64,000 nucleotides of DNA, taken from contig NZ_CABUOL010000001.1 in the NCBI RefSeq assembly GCF_902493215.1, positions 1-64,000 on the forward strand. The letters are read 5' to 3'. The position numbers were made by a program, and so were the translations under genes. The first letter of the stretch is position 1. Each line of letters begins with the position of its first letter. The notes below the pieces were generated by a model that worked only from the letters and a program-made list of their open reading frames with translations, was not told where the DNA came from and made no database searches. This DNA is from an uncultured Mediterranea sp. (lineage in GTDB: Bacteria; Bacteroidota; Bacteroidia; Bacteroidales; Bacteroidaceae). Of the stretch, positions 44,902-54,365 are shown one piece after another.

Positions 44902-46374
44902 ATGGAAAGAATTGATTGCTACCTCCTTTACACAGGAAACAATGACATAAAGCAAACCGTTAAAGGCCTGCAAGCCACAGGCCAGGTCGCACAAATCACC
45001 CTCTTCGGTTCCGAGACACCTGCCAACCGACTTGAAGGTTGCGGCTTCATATCTGCTTCCAATCCTTTTGGAAGCCAAAGCCTGAAAACTATCGCCGCAC
45101 AGGCCGAAGCACCTTACACCCTACTTTACACCAAGGATACCATCCTCAATCTGGGTATGTTTGCTCTGGAACGCATGGTACATATTCTGGAAGACAGCGG
45201 TGCAGGTATGGTTTATGCCGACCACTACCAACTTAAGGGAGGCCAGCAGAGCATCGCACCCGTCATCGACTACCAGCAAGGTTCGTTACGCGATGATTTC
45301 GACTTCGGTTCCGTTCTTCTGTTACGTACCGATGCCTTGAAGGAAACTGCCTCACGTATGAAGGCCGATTACCAGTTCGCCGGGCTCTACGACCTGCGCC
45401 TCAAACTGTCACAACAATACGAACTGGTGCACATCAACGAATATCTCTATACTGAAGTAGAGAATGATACCCGCCGCAGTGGTGAAAAGATATTCGACTA
45501 CGTGGATCCGAAGAACCGCAACCGCCAGATTGAAATGGAAGCGGCCTGCACTGAACACCTGAAGGAAGTGGGTGGGTACCTGAAGCCGGAGTTCGAACAC
45601 ATCGAATTCAACCGTGGCAATTTTGAATACGAAGCATCGGTCATCATCCCCGTGCGAAACCGTATCCGCACCATCCGTGATGCCATCCGTTCGGTGCTGA
45701 CACAACAGACCGACTTCCGGTTCAACCTCATCGTCATTGACAATCATTCGACCGACGGAACGACCGAAGCCATTGACGAGTTCGCAAACGATGATCGTCT
45801 CATTCATATCATTCCCGAGCGGAACGACTTGGGTATCGGCGGCTGCTGGAACCTGGGCGTACACCACCCCCGTTGCGGTAAATTTGCCGTTCAGTTGGAC
45901 AGCGATGACGTCTACAAGGACGAGCACACACTGGCCACGATGGTGCGCGCCTTCTATGAACAGAACTGCGCCATGGTAGTGGGCACATACATGATGACCA
46001 ACTTCGACATGCAGATGATTCCGCCCGGCATCATCGACCACCGCGAATGGACACCCGAGAACGGGCGCAACAACGCCCTGCGCATCAACGGTCTGGGAGC
46101 ACCACGTGCCTTCTATACCCCCGTGCTGCGTGAGGTGAAGGTGCCCAACACCAGCTACGGCGAAGATTATGCGCTGGGACTAAACATCTCGCGCCGTTTC
46201 CAAATAGGCCGCGTCTATGACGTCGTTTACCTTTGCCGCCGCTGGGACGACAATTCCGACGCCTCGCTCGATGTAGTGAAGATGAATGCGCACAACCTTT
46301 ACAAGGATCGTATCCGCACCTGGGAGTTGCAGGCACGCATCGCGCTGAACAAGCATGAATTCTCCTCTAAATAG
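44902..46374 (+). CDS. Tandem GT-A glycosyltransferase (GT2-like)
   Basis: 490 residues without signal peptide or membrane segment. The C-terminal half is a standard GT2 domain: ASVIIPVRNRIRTIRDAIRSVL (about 250-271), LIVIDNHSTDGT, IIPERNDLGIGGCWNLGV and QLDSDDVYKDE with the DxD metal motif. The N-terminal half looks like a divergent GT-A fold (LLYTGNNDIKQTVKGL, YTLLYTKDTILNLG, MVYADHYQLKGG) and may be a second or degenerate active site. In an otherwise degradative operon its acceptor is unknown. A HIT-like protein follows 58 bases later. Confidence 0.85.
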   Translation: MERIDCYLLYTGNNDIKQTVKGLQATGQVAQITLFGSETPANRLEGCGFISASNPFGSQSLKTIAAQAEAPYTLLYTKDTILNLGMFALERMVHILEDSGAGMVYADHYQLKGGQQSIAPVIDYQQGSLRDDFDFGSVLLLRTDALKETASRMKADYQFAGLYDLRLKLSQQYELVHINEYLYTEVENDTRRSGEKIFDYVDPKNRNRQIEMEAACTEHLKEVGGYLKPEFEHIEFNRGNFEYEASVIIPVRNRIRTIRDAIRSVLTQQTDFRFNLIVIDNHSTDGTTEAIDEFANDDRLIHIIPERNDLGIGGCWNLGVHHPRCGKFAVQLDSDDVYKDEHTLATMVRAFYEQNCAMVVGTYMMTNFDMQMIPPGIIDHREWTPENGRNNALRINGLGAPRAFYTPVLREVKVPNTSYGEDYALGLNISRRFQIGRVYDVVYLCRRWDDNSDASLDVVKMNAHNLYKDRIRTWELQARIALNKHEFSSK

Positions 46375-46432
46375 CTATCGATGGAAATAGCATATAACAT
46401 ATAAGATGTAAAAAAATAGTTACAACATACCT

Positions 46433-47368
46433 ATGAACAAAGAAGTAAACGACCTGCTGGACCGACAACTAGCCAGCTGGGAAACGGCGCGCCGGAACTA
46501 CGATGCTCTCTCAGGCGTACGGGTAAAGGAACTGAACGTGCTCGGTGTACCCTATAAGGTGCAGTTCAATCCCGCCCGCATCGTCTCCTCCGGTGCCAAG
46601 GTCGATGCCCAGTCCATCAAGGAGCGGCGCTGCTTCCTCTGTGCCGCCAACCGGCCTGCCGAACAGGAAGGCATCCTTTTCCGGGGGCACTACGAAATAC
46701 TGGTAAACCCATTCCCTATCTTCCCGCGCCACCTCACCGTGCCCGAGACCGGCCATTTGCCCCAGCTCATCGCCAACCGCTTTGCCGACATGCTGGAGCT
46801 GGCCCAGGAACTGACAGACTTCACCATCTTCTACAACGGGCCGCGTTGCGGTGCCTCTGCCCCCGACCATGCCCACTTTCAGGCGGGCAGCCGCGGCTTT
46901 ATGCCCATTGAGGCCGACTGGCGCACGCGAATAGCCGAGACAGTGGTGCAAACCGCTCATGCCACCCTTTACAGCCTGAACGACGCACCGCGTACAACGC
47001 TTGTCATCAACACCGATGATGCCGGCGAGGCCTCCCGCCTCTTCCAGGCCATCTATCAGGCCCTACCCGTGCACGAAGGCGACGAAGAACCGATGATGAA
47101 CGTCCTGGCCTTCTACGAGTCGACCCACTGGACGGCCTTCGTCTTCCCCCGTGCCAAGCACCGTCCCGCCTGCTACACGGCCGAAGGAGACGCCCGTCTG
47201 CTCAGCAGTCCCGCTTCCGTTGATTTGGGCGGTGTGTTCATTACTCCCGTCGAACTGGACTTCCTGAAGATAACAGCCGACGACGTGGCACAAATATTGA
47301 GCGAAGTATGCCTTTCACCCGAAGCCTTTGCCCAAGTAAAGGCTCGCATCCATAACAAGATCCATTAA
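46433..47368 (+). CDS. HIT/GalT-like nucleotidyltransferase or phosphorylase (DUF4922)
   Basis: 311 residues, cytoplasmic. RRCFLCAANRP holds a CxxC resembling the zinc site of GalT/Ap4A-phosphorylase proteins; PFPIFPRHLTVPE is the matching beta-sheet segment. The catalytic HxHxQ element is APDHAHFQAGS (His146, His148, Gln150). Enzymes with this motif move nucleotidyl groups between phosphate and sugar phosphates. Beside a glycosyltransferase it may make or break a nucleotide sugar, but the substrate is not predictable. Confidence 0.8.
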   Translation: MNKEVNDLLDRQLASWETARRNYDALSGVRVKELNVLGVPYKVQFNPARIVSSGAKVDAQSIKERRCFLCAANRPAEQEGILFRGHYEILVNPFPIFPRHLTVPETGHLPQLIANRFADMLELAQELTDFTIFYNGPRCGASAPDHAHFQAGSRGFMPIEADWRTRIAETVVQTAHATLYSLNDAPRTTLVINTDDAGEASRLFQAIYQALPVHEGDEEPMMNVLAFYESTHWTAFVFPRAKHRPACYTAEGDARLLSSPASVDLGGVFITPVELDFLKITADDVAQILSEVCLSPEAFAQVKARIHNKIH

Positions 47369-47388
47369 CCAGAAATAGAAACAATATC

Positions 47389-48732
47389 ATGAACGAACCC
47401 TACGTACAAGTCGGAATCGTATTCGACCCCCAGATAGAATTTACATTGCTGACTCCCTACCAGCAAAACGGCCAGAAGATGGACGGTCATCAGACCGCCA
47501 CCTTCGACCACGGCCGCATCCTATGGCAAGGCCGCATCTATGACGAACTTCTCTTCGAACCCGAAGACGAACAGACGGCCTCCTTCGAACTGCACGGTGT
47601 CACCATCGGAATCAACTTCCATTGGGAACGCAAGGAAAACCAACGCTTCCAGGGTGCCCTGCGCATCATCGTAGAAGACAACCACCTGACCGCCGTCAAC
47701 GTCATACGTGTGGAAGACTACCTGACGAGTGTCATCTCCAGTGAAATGAGTGCTACTGCCTCGCTGGAATTGCTGAAGGCCCATGCAGTAATCTCGAGAA
47801 GCTGGCTATTGGCCCAAATCAACAAAAACAAGGAAATCGAAGCACACCATACAGACTACTCGGCCTATACGCAAACCGATGACGAACTGATCCGATGGTT
47901 CGACCGCGAAGATCATACCCGCTTCGACGTCTGTGCCGACGACCACTGCCAACGCTACCAAGGCATCACCCGTGCCTCCACAGATATTGTGCGCCAGGCC
48001 ATTCAGGCTACGCGCGGACAGGTACTGATGTCAGAAGACAAGATATGTGACGCCCGCTTCTCCAAGTGCTGTGGTGGTGCCTTCGAAGAGTTCCAGTACT
48101 GCTGGGAAGACACGCCCTACCCTTACCTGCGCAAGCAGCTCGACCGCCGCATCCGCCAGGGACAGACTTCTGTACCCGACCCTGCCCTGCCCGATCTAAC
48201 CGTCGAAGCAGAAGCCGACCGCTGGATACGAACCTCACCCGAAGCTTTCTGTAATACTACGGACAAGCACATCCTGTCACAGGTGCTCAACAACTACGAC
48301 CAGGAGACAACCGATTTCTACCGCTGGCGGGTTGAGTACACACAGGAAGAGTTAGCGGCTCTTATCCTCAAACGTTCGGGAGTGGACTACGGACAGATTA
48401 TTGACCTCATACCCGTGGCCCGCGGTACCAGCGGCCGTCTGTGGAAACTGAAGATTGTTGGCACCAAACGTACCCTGACCATTGGCAAGGAGTTGGAAAT
48501 ACGACGTACGCTGTCGTCCTCGCACCTTTACAGTTCGGCTTTTGTAGTGGACAAGCACGATCTCTCTCCAGAAGGTATCCCCGCACGATTTACCCTCATC
48601 GGAGCCGGCTGGGGACACGGTGTAGGCCTCTGTCAGATAGGCGCTGCCGTCATGGGCGAGCAGGGTTACAAGTATGACGAAATCCTGCTGCACTACTACA
48701 TCGGAGCCAATATAGAGAAGATTTATTCATAA
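47389..48732 (+). CDS. SpoIID/LytB-domain protein without a signal peptide
   Basis: 447 residues. SpoIID domains are lytic transglycosylases acting on glycan strands lacking stem peptides. The catalytic region VEDYLTSVISSEMSATASLELLKAHAV keeps the key Glu (E119), and the conserved tail GAGWGHGVGLCQIGAAVMGEQG with YYIGANIEKIY fits. The N-terminus (MNEPYVQVGIVFD) has no secretion signal, unlike typical SpoIID/LytB proteins, so it may act in the cytoplasm or use a non-classical route. A Cys-rich stretch (SKCCGGAFEEFQYC) lies at about 225-238. It is in the GT2-DUF4922-SpoIID-AmpG order. Confidence 0.85.
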   Translation: MNEPYVQVGIVFDPQIEFTLLTPYQQNGQKMDGHQTATFDHGRILWQGRIYDELLFEPEDEQTASFELHGVTIGINFHWERKENQRFQGALRIIVEDNHLTAVNVIRVEDYLTSVISSEMSATASLELLKAHAVISRSWLLAQINKNKEIEAHHTDYSAYTQTDDELIRWFDREDHTRFDVCADDHCQRYQGITRASTDIVRQAIQATRGQVLMSEDKICDARFSKCCGGAFEEFQYCWEDTPYPYLRKQLDRRIRQGQTSVPDPALPDLTVEAEADRWIRTSPEAFCNTTDKHILSQVLNNYDQETTDFYRWRVEYTQEELAALILKRSGVDYGQIIDLIPVARGTSGRLWKLKIVGTKRTLTIGKELEIRRTLSSSHLYSSAFVVDKHDLSPEGIPARFTLIGAGWGHGVGLCQIGAAVMGEQGYKYDEILLHYYIGANIEKIYS

Positions 48733-48751
48733 ACAGACAAACATACGGATC

Positions 48752-50077
48752 ATGAACCAACAGACAAAGAATATCAATCCCTGGCTATGGGTTCCCACCC
48801 TGTACTTCGCCCAAGGTATTCCCTATTTCATCGTGAACAACATCTCCGTAATGATGTTCACCAAGATGGGTGTCCCTAATGGAGAAATGGCTTTGTTTAC
48901 CAGCCTGCTCTACCTGCCGTGGACCATCAAACCCTTCTGGAGCCCGTTCGTGGACATCATCCGGACTAAGCGTTGGTGGACAATAGCTATGCAGGTACTG
49001 ATGTCCGTCGCCTTCATCCTGCTGACGCTGGCCATCCCAAGGCCGGAGGAAACAGACATTGCCGCGGGCACAACACCCATCAGCCTGTTCACCTTCACGC
49101 TGATCCTGTTCATCATCACGGCCTTCGCCTCGGCAACCCATGACATTGCTGCCGACGGTTTCTACATGCTGGCGCTGAAGCAGAGCGACCAGGCCGCCTT
49201 CGTAGGCATCCGAAGCACGTTCTACCGACTGGCTTCCATCTTCGGTCAGGGCGTGCTCGTAGCCATTGCCGGTGCCATCGAGCTGAAGACGAAAGACATC
49301 CCGCTGTCGTGGACCATCACGATGCTCGTCACCGCCGTCCTGTTCAGTCTGGTGACATTCTACCACATCTTCGTGGTGCCCAAACCCGCTTCCGACAAGC
49401 CCACACTGGCAGCCGGAACCGTCAGTGCCAAAGCCATCTTCCGAGAGTTCGGGCGTACCTTCGCCACCTACTTCACCAAGCCGGGTGTACTGCTGGCCAT
49501 CGTATTCATGCTGCTCTACCGCCTTCCGGAAGCGTTCCTGATCAAGATGTGCATGCCCTTCCTCGTAGCCTCCAAGGCGTCGGGCGGACTCGAACTCTCC
49601 ACTGCCGAAGTAGGCATCGTATATGGTACCATCGGAGTCATCTTCCTCACCTTGGGCGGTATTCTGGGCGGTCTGTTCGCCTCACGCCTCGGTCTGAAGA
49701 AATCCATCTGGTGGATGGCCGGCTGCATGACCCTGCCGTGTCTGACGTTTGTCTATCTGGCCATCGCCCAGCCCGACAACGTAGTCATCATCTCCACCGC
49801 CATCGCCATCGAGCAGTTCGGCTATGGCTTCGGCTTCACAGCCTACATGCTCTACATGATGTACTTCTCCGAAGGTGAGTTCAAGACATCGCACTACGCC
49901 ATCTGCACGGCCTTCATGGCACTGAGCATGATGATACCAGGCATGTTCGCCGGATATATTCAGGAGGCTATCGGATACACGGACTTCTTCTGGCTGGTAA
50001 TGGTGTGCTGCATTGCCACGGTCATCGTTACTTTCTTCGTGGACAGGAAGATTGACCCGGAGTATGGAAAGATATGA
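48752..50077 (+). CDS. ampG: AmpG-like muropeptide permease (MFS)
   Basis: 441 residues with about 12 membrane helices. NPWLWVPTLYFAQGIPYFIVNNISVMMFTKMGV and LYLPWTIKPFWSPFVDI are the hallmark AmpG/acetyl-CoA transporter segments, and a DIAADGFYMLAL stretch follows. AmpG imports GlcNAc-anhydroMurNAc-peptides in recycling. Its stop overlaps the next NamZ start region (ATGA at 50074-50077). Placed between SpoIID and NamZ it supports the recycling interpretation. Confidence 0.9.
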   Translation: MNQQTKNINPWLWVPTLYFAQGIPYFIVNNISVMMFTKMGVPNGEMALFTSLLYLPWTIKPFWSPFVDIIRTKRWWTIAMQVLMSVAFILLTLAIPRPEETDIAAGTTPISLFTFTLILFIITAFASATHDIAADGFYMLALKQSDQAAFVGIRSTFYRLASIFGQGVLVAIAGAIELKTKDIPLSWTITMLVTAVLFSLVTFYHIFVVPKPASDKPTLAAGTVSAKAIFREFGRTFATYFTKPGVLLAIVFMLLYRLPEAFLIKMCMPFLVASKASGGLELSTAEVGIVYGTIGVIFLTLGGILGGLFASRLGLKKSIWWMAGCMTLPCLTFVYLAIAQPDNVVIISTAIAIEQFGYGFGFTAYMLYMMYFSEGEFKTSHYAICTAFMALSMMIPGMFAGYIQEAIGYTDFFWLVMVCCIATVIVTFFVDRKIDPEYGKI

Positions 50078-51375
50078 AGACAGACTATATAGATAGAACG
50101 ACCATGAACAGAAAGAATATACTTACATCCGGCACAGGACTTGAGAAAACTCTCCTGTTCCTCTTCCTGTGCCTTTCTCTCAGTGCACAGGCCCAGAAGA
50201 TACGTATCAAGACGGGCATCGAGGTGCTGAAGGCACAGAACTTCCGCTGCCTGGAGGGCAAGCGTGTGGGCCTCATCACCAACCCCACGGGCGTAGACAA
50301 CGAACTGCGCTCTACCATCGACATCCTGCATGAAGCGCCGAACGTCAACCTCGTGGTTCTCTACGGACCGGAACACGGCGTGCGCGGAGACGTACATGCC
50401 GGCGACCACGTAGCAGACCAGCGCGACCCTGCCACCGGCCTGCCCGTCTATTCGCTCTACGGCAAGACGCGCAAAGCCACGCCCGAAATGCTGAAGGACG
50501 TCGATGTACTGGTGTATGACATCCAGGACATCGGCTGCCGCTCGTTCACCTACATCAGCACCCTGGGACTGGCGATGGAGGCTGCCGCTGAGAATGGTAA
50601 GGAACTCATCGTGCTGGACCGCCCCAACCCGCTGGGTGGACTGAAAGTAGAAGGTAACCTGACGGAGGACGATTGCATCTCCTTCGTCAGCCAGTTCAAG
50701 ATACCCTACGTTTACGGTCTGACCTGCGGCGAGCTGGCTTTGCTGCTCAACGGCGAGCGGATGTTGACAGGCGGCGTGCAATGCAAGCTGACAGTCATCA
50801 AGATGAAGGGCTGGAAGCGTCGCATGGACTACACGGCCACGGGCCTGCAATGGATACCCTCGTCGCCCCACATTCCGCACCCTCACTCGGCCTTCTTCTA
50901 CCCCGTGAGCGGTATCCTGGGCGAACTGGGCTACATGTCCATCGGCGTGGGCTACACCATCCCCTTCCAGATGTTCGCCGCTTCCTGGGCCGAAGCTGAC
51001 AAGCTGGCCGACGCACTGAACGATTTGCACGTGCCCGGCATCATCTTCCGCCCCATCTACCTGAAGCCCTTCTACAGCGTGGGCAAGGGTGAACAGCTGC
51101 AAGGCGTACAGGTGCACATCACCGACTACGCCCGCGCGCCGCTCAGTCCCCTGCAGTTCCTCGTGATGCAGGAAGTGGCCCGCCTGTGGCCCGAACGCGC
51201 CGTCTTCGACCATGCCGACAAGGGCCGCTTCGCGATGTTCGACAAGGTGTGCGGTTCGCACCAGATACGCGAACGCTTCACGAAGGCCAATCGCTGGGAA
51301 GACATCCGGCCCTACTGGGAGAAAGACGTGGAGAACTTCCGCCGAATATCCACGAAATATTATTTGTATCGATAA
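50074..51375 (+). CDS. namZ: NamZ-like protein 2 (DUF1343/GH171)
   Basis: 433 residues from the ATG overlapping the ampG stop. An internal ATG at 50104 also gives a convincing signal peptide (LLFLFLCLSLSAQAQ) and a length of 423. Motifs match the family: GKRVGLITNPTGVDNEL, LYGPEHGVRGDVHAGDHV, DVLVYDIQDIGCRSFTYISTL, LDRPNPLGG and YVYGLTCGELALL. It differs from the first copy at 37156 in many positions, so the two probably handle different chain ends or cellular sites. The overlap with ampG suggests coupled expression of uptake and cleavage. Confidence 0.92.
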   Translation: MKTDYIDRTTMNRKNILTSGTGLEKTLLFLFLCLSLSAQAQKIRIKTGIEVLKAQNFRCLEGKRVGLITNPTGVDNELRSTIDILHEAPNVNLVVLYGPEHGVRGDVHAGDHVADQRDPATGLPVYSLYGKTRKATPEMLKDVDVLVYDIQDIGCRSFTYISTLGLAMEAAAENGKELIVLDRPNPLGGLKVEGNLTEDDCISFVSQFKIPYVYGLTCGELALLLNGERMLTGGVQCKLTVIKMKGWKRRMDYTATGLQWIPSSPHIPHPHSAFFYPVSGILGELGYMSIGVGYTIPFQMFAASWAEADKLADALNDLHVPGIIFRPIYLKPFYSVGKGEQLQGVQVHITDYARAPLSPLQFLVMQEVARLWPERAVFDHADKGRFAMFDKVCGSHQIRERFTKANRWEDIRPYWEKDVENFRRISTKYYLYR

Positions 51376-51393
51376 GTCCAAAAAGACAATAAT

Positions 51394-54360
51394 ATGAAAG
51401 AACCTTATCTGTCGTTTCTGCACGAAGCCTCGCGTTTCATCCCACAGGAACGCATCTATACCGACGAACTGCGGCGTCTGGCCTGGGGCACAGACGCGGG
51501 CTTCTACCGCCTCATCCCGCAGATTGTCGTCCGTTCGGACGGCGAGGACGAAGTAGCCAAGCTGCTCCGCCTAGCCGACCGTCTGAACCTGCCGGTCACC
51601 TTCCGTGCCGCGGGTACAAGCCTGTCAGGTCAGGCCATCAGCGACTCCATCCTCATCGTGGCCGGCAAGCACTGGGAACAATACTCCATCAGCCCCGACG
51701 GTAGCCAGATTACCCTGCAGCCGGGCATCGTGGGGCAACGCGTCAATGAGTTGCTGGCTCCCTACGGACGGAAGTTTGCCCCCGACCCCGCCTCGGTGAA
51801 GAGCGCCATGGTAGGCGGCATCGTGATGAACAATGCCTCGGGCATGAACTGCGGTACGCATGCCAACAGCGACCGCGTGATGCTCTCGGCACGTATCGTC
51901 CTGACCGACGGCACGGTACTCGACACAGCCGACCCTGTGAGTCGCACCTCCTTCGAGGTGACCCATCGCGACTTCATCCGCAACATCTGCCACCTGCGCG
52001 AACGTATCCACGCCAACTCCAAACTGCTGGAGCGCATCCGCTACAAGTATGCCATCAAGAATGTCACGGGCCTTAATCTGTTGCCTTTCATTACTTTTGA
52101 CGACCCGTTCGACATCATCGCCCACCTGATGGTGGGCAGCGAAGGCACCCTGGCCTTCCTCTCGCAGGTGACCATGCGCACCGAGTACGACTATCCCTAC
52201 AAGGCCAGCGCAATGGTTTACTTCACAGACATCCGTGAGGCGTGCCGGGCCGTGGTAGCCATGAAAAAGCTGACCGACCCGAAAGAAGAATGGATTGTGA
52301 AAGGTGCCGAACTGCTGGACTACAAGAGTCTGTCGTCCGTGGACGACCCCATATATATAAAGTATAAAGGAGAAGCCACAGACCCGTCAGGTCTCACTGC
52401 CGTACTGACCGAGACCAAGGCCCGCACACCCGAAGAGCTGAAGACCCGCATTGCTGCCATTGTGCAAACCCTCTCGGCCTTCCATACCTACATACCCGTA
52501 CACTTCACCGACAATCCGGCAGAGTATGGCAAGTATTGGGCCATCCGCTCGGGCATCTTCCCCAGTGTGGGAGGTACGCGCCGTCCCGGCACGACCTGCC
52601 TCATCGAAGACGTGGCCTTCCACATCGAAGACCTGCCCGAAGCCACCGCCGACCTGCAGGCCCTCATCGCCCGCCACGGCTACGACGATGCCTGTATCTA
52701 CGGCCATGCCCTGGAAGGAAACTACCACTTCATCCTCAACCAAAGCTTCTCCACCCAAGCCGAAGTGGACCGCTACGAGGCACTGATGGAGGACGTCAAG
52801 ACACTGGTGGTGGACAAGTACGACGGCTCCCTGAAAGCTGAGCACGGTACGGGTCGCAACATGGCTCCCTACGTCCGATACGAATGGGGCGACGAGGCCT
52901 ACGAGGTGATGAAAGCCGTGAAGCATCTCTTCGACCCGAAAGGACTGCTCAACCCCGGTGTCATCTTCAACGACGACCCCAAATGTCACCTGAAGTACTT
53001 CAAGCCGCTGCCGCTGCTAAATGAAGAGGTAAGAATGAAGAATAAAGGAAGTGAAGACAAGCGTACACAAGGAGATTCTTCATTCTTCACTCTTCATTCT
53101 ACATTAAATAAGATTAACCGCTGTATTGAGTGCGGCTTCTGCGAAGTGAACTGCCTGTCGTGTGGCTTCACCCTCTCATCGCGCCAGCGCATCGTCATCC
53201 AGCGCGAACTGGCCCGCCTGCGCCAGGAAGGCAACGATCCCGAACGCCTTGCCCTGCTGGAAAAGCAGTACCACTACCTGGGCAACCAGACCTGCGCAGG
53301 CGACGGGCTCTGCTCCCTGTCCTGCCCCATGGGCATCAACACAGGCGACCTGACCCACCTCGTACGCCAACGTCTCCTGCCCCCCGGCAGTACGGGCTAC
53401 AAGGCCGGCGACTATGCTGCCCGCCACTTCGCCGGCATCAAGAGCGCCCTGCGCCCCGTACTCACCCTGGCCGACACTGCCCATGCCGCATTGGGCACCG
53501 CCATCATGAGCAAACTGACCCGAGGCATGCACAACTTGCTTGGTATCCCGCAATGGACACCGGCAATGCCGAAGGCTTTTAAAATGAAGAATCCACAAGA
53601 TGTAACCTCCCATTCTTCGTCCTCCGCCCAAGCTGATCCACTGAAAGTAGTGTACTTCCCCAGCTGCATCAACCAGACCATGGGGCTGGCACGCAAGTCG
53701 CCCGTCGAGCAGGCGCTGGTCAACAAGATGGTAGCCCTGCTCCACAAGGCAGGCTATCAGGTCATCTTCCCCAAGGACATGGAGAAGCTGTGCTGTGGTA
53801 CCATCTGGGAAAGCAAAGGCATGATAGACATAGCCGACCGCAAAACGCATGAACTGGAAGAGGCCCTGTGGGAAGCCAGCGAACAGGGACGTTACCCTGT
53901 GCTCTGCGACCAAAGTCCCTGCCTGCACCGCATGCGCGAAACCATCCGTCGCATGAAGCTCTACGAACCGGCCGAGTTCATCTACACCTTCCTGCGTCCC
54001 CGCCTCGTATTCAAGCCTGTCGACCGTCCCGTGGCCCTGCACATCACGTGCTCCATGCGCAAGATGGGACTGGCCAACACGCTCATCGCTCTGGCCCGTC
54101 TGTGCTCCACACAGGTGTTCGTACCCGAAGAGGTGGGCTGTTGCGGCTTTGCGGGCGACCGTGGTTTCACGCATCCCGAACTGAACGCCTATGCCCTGCG
54201 CAAGCTCCGCCCGCAGATTGAAGAACGGAACATCCAGATAGGCTACAGCAACAGCCGCACGTGCGAGATAGGCCTCACCACCAACTCGGGTATCCCCTAC
54301 GTATCGATAGCCTACCTGGTGGATGAATGTACAACCGCTAATGACAGAAAGGAGGAATAA
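51394..54360 (+). CDS. FAD/Fe-S D-lactate dehydrogenase-like oxidoreductase
   Basis: 988 residues. The N-terminal GlcD-type FAD domain has PVTFRAAGTSLSGQAISD, GIVMNNASGMNCGTHANS and, at its end, AEHGTGRNMAPYVRYEWG. A ferredoxin-like module has CIECGFCEVNCLSCG (first Cys 577) and CAGDGLCSLSCPMGI. The C-terminal part has two CCG motifs (PSCINQTMG, CCGTIWESKG; HITCSMRKMG, VGCCGFAGDRG). This order matches membrane-associated D-lactate or glycolate dehydrogenases. MurQ, encoded downstream, releases D-lactate, so D-lactate is the likely substrate. An in-frame hairpin repeat occupies the linker at about 543-568. Confidence 0.92.
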   Translation: MKEPYLSFLHEASRFIPQERIYTDELRRLAWGTDAGFYRLIPQIVVRSDGEDEVAKLLRLADRLNLPVTFRAAGTSLSGQAISDSILIVAGKHWEQYSISPDGSQITLQPGIVGQRVNELLAPYGRKFAPDPASVKSAMVGGIVMNNASGMNCGTHANSDRVMLSARIVLTDGTVLDTADPVSRTSFEVTHRDFIRNICHLRERIHANSKLLERIRYKYAIKNVTGLNLLPFITFDDPFDIIAHLMVGSEGTLAFLSQVTMRTEYDYPYKASAMVYFTDIREACRAVVAMKKLTDPKEEWIVKGAELLDYKSLSSVDDPIYIKYKGEATDPSGLTAVLTETKARTPEELKTRIAAIVQTLSAFHTYIPVHFTDNPAEYGKYWAIRSGIFPSVGGTRRPGTTCLIEDVAFHIEDLPEATADLQALIARHGYDDACIYGHALEGNYHFILNQSFSTQAEVDRYEALMEDVKTLVVDKYDGSLKAEHGTGRNMAPYVRYEWGDEAYEVMKAVKHLFDPKGLLNPGVIFNDDPKCHLKYFKPLPLLNEEVRMKNKGSEDKRTQGDSSFFTLHSTLNKINRCIECGFCEVNCLSCGFTLSSRQRIVIQRELARLRQEGNDPERLALLEKQYHYLGNQTCAGDGLCSLSCPMGINTGDLTHLVRQRLLPPGSTGYKAGDYAARHFAGIKSALRPVLTLADTAHAALGTAIMSKLTRGMHNLLGIPQWTPAMPKAFKMKNPQDVTSHSSSSAQADPLKVVYFPSCINQTMGLARKSPVEQALVNKMVALLHKAGYQVIFPKDMEKLCCGTIWESKGMIDIADRKTHELEEALWEASEQGRYPVLCDQSPCLHRMRETIRRMKLYEPAEFIYTFLRPRLVFKPVDRPVALHITCSMRKMGLANTLIALARLCSTQVFVPEEVGCCGFAGDRGFTHPELNAYALRKLRPQIEERNIQIGYSNSRTCEIGLTTNSGIPYVSIAYLVDECTTANDRKEE
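53021..53097. repeat. In-frame hairpin repeat inside the D-lactate dehydrogenase gene
   Basis: ATGAAGAGGTAAGAATGAAGA-type arm at 53021-53041 and its inverse at 53077-53097 match at 19 of 21 positions with a 35-base loop. It is translated in frame without a stop, as a polar segment just before the first Fe-S motif. The arm belongs to the same TTCATTCTTCA/AATTCTC low-complexity family seen between genes. Confidence 0.75.
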
Positions 54361-54365
54361 CCGAT

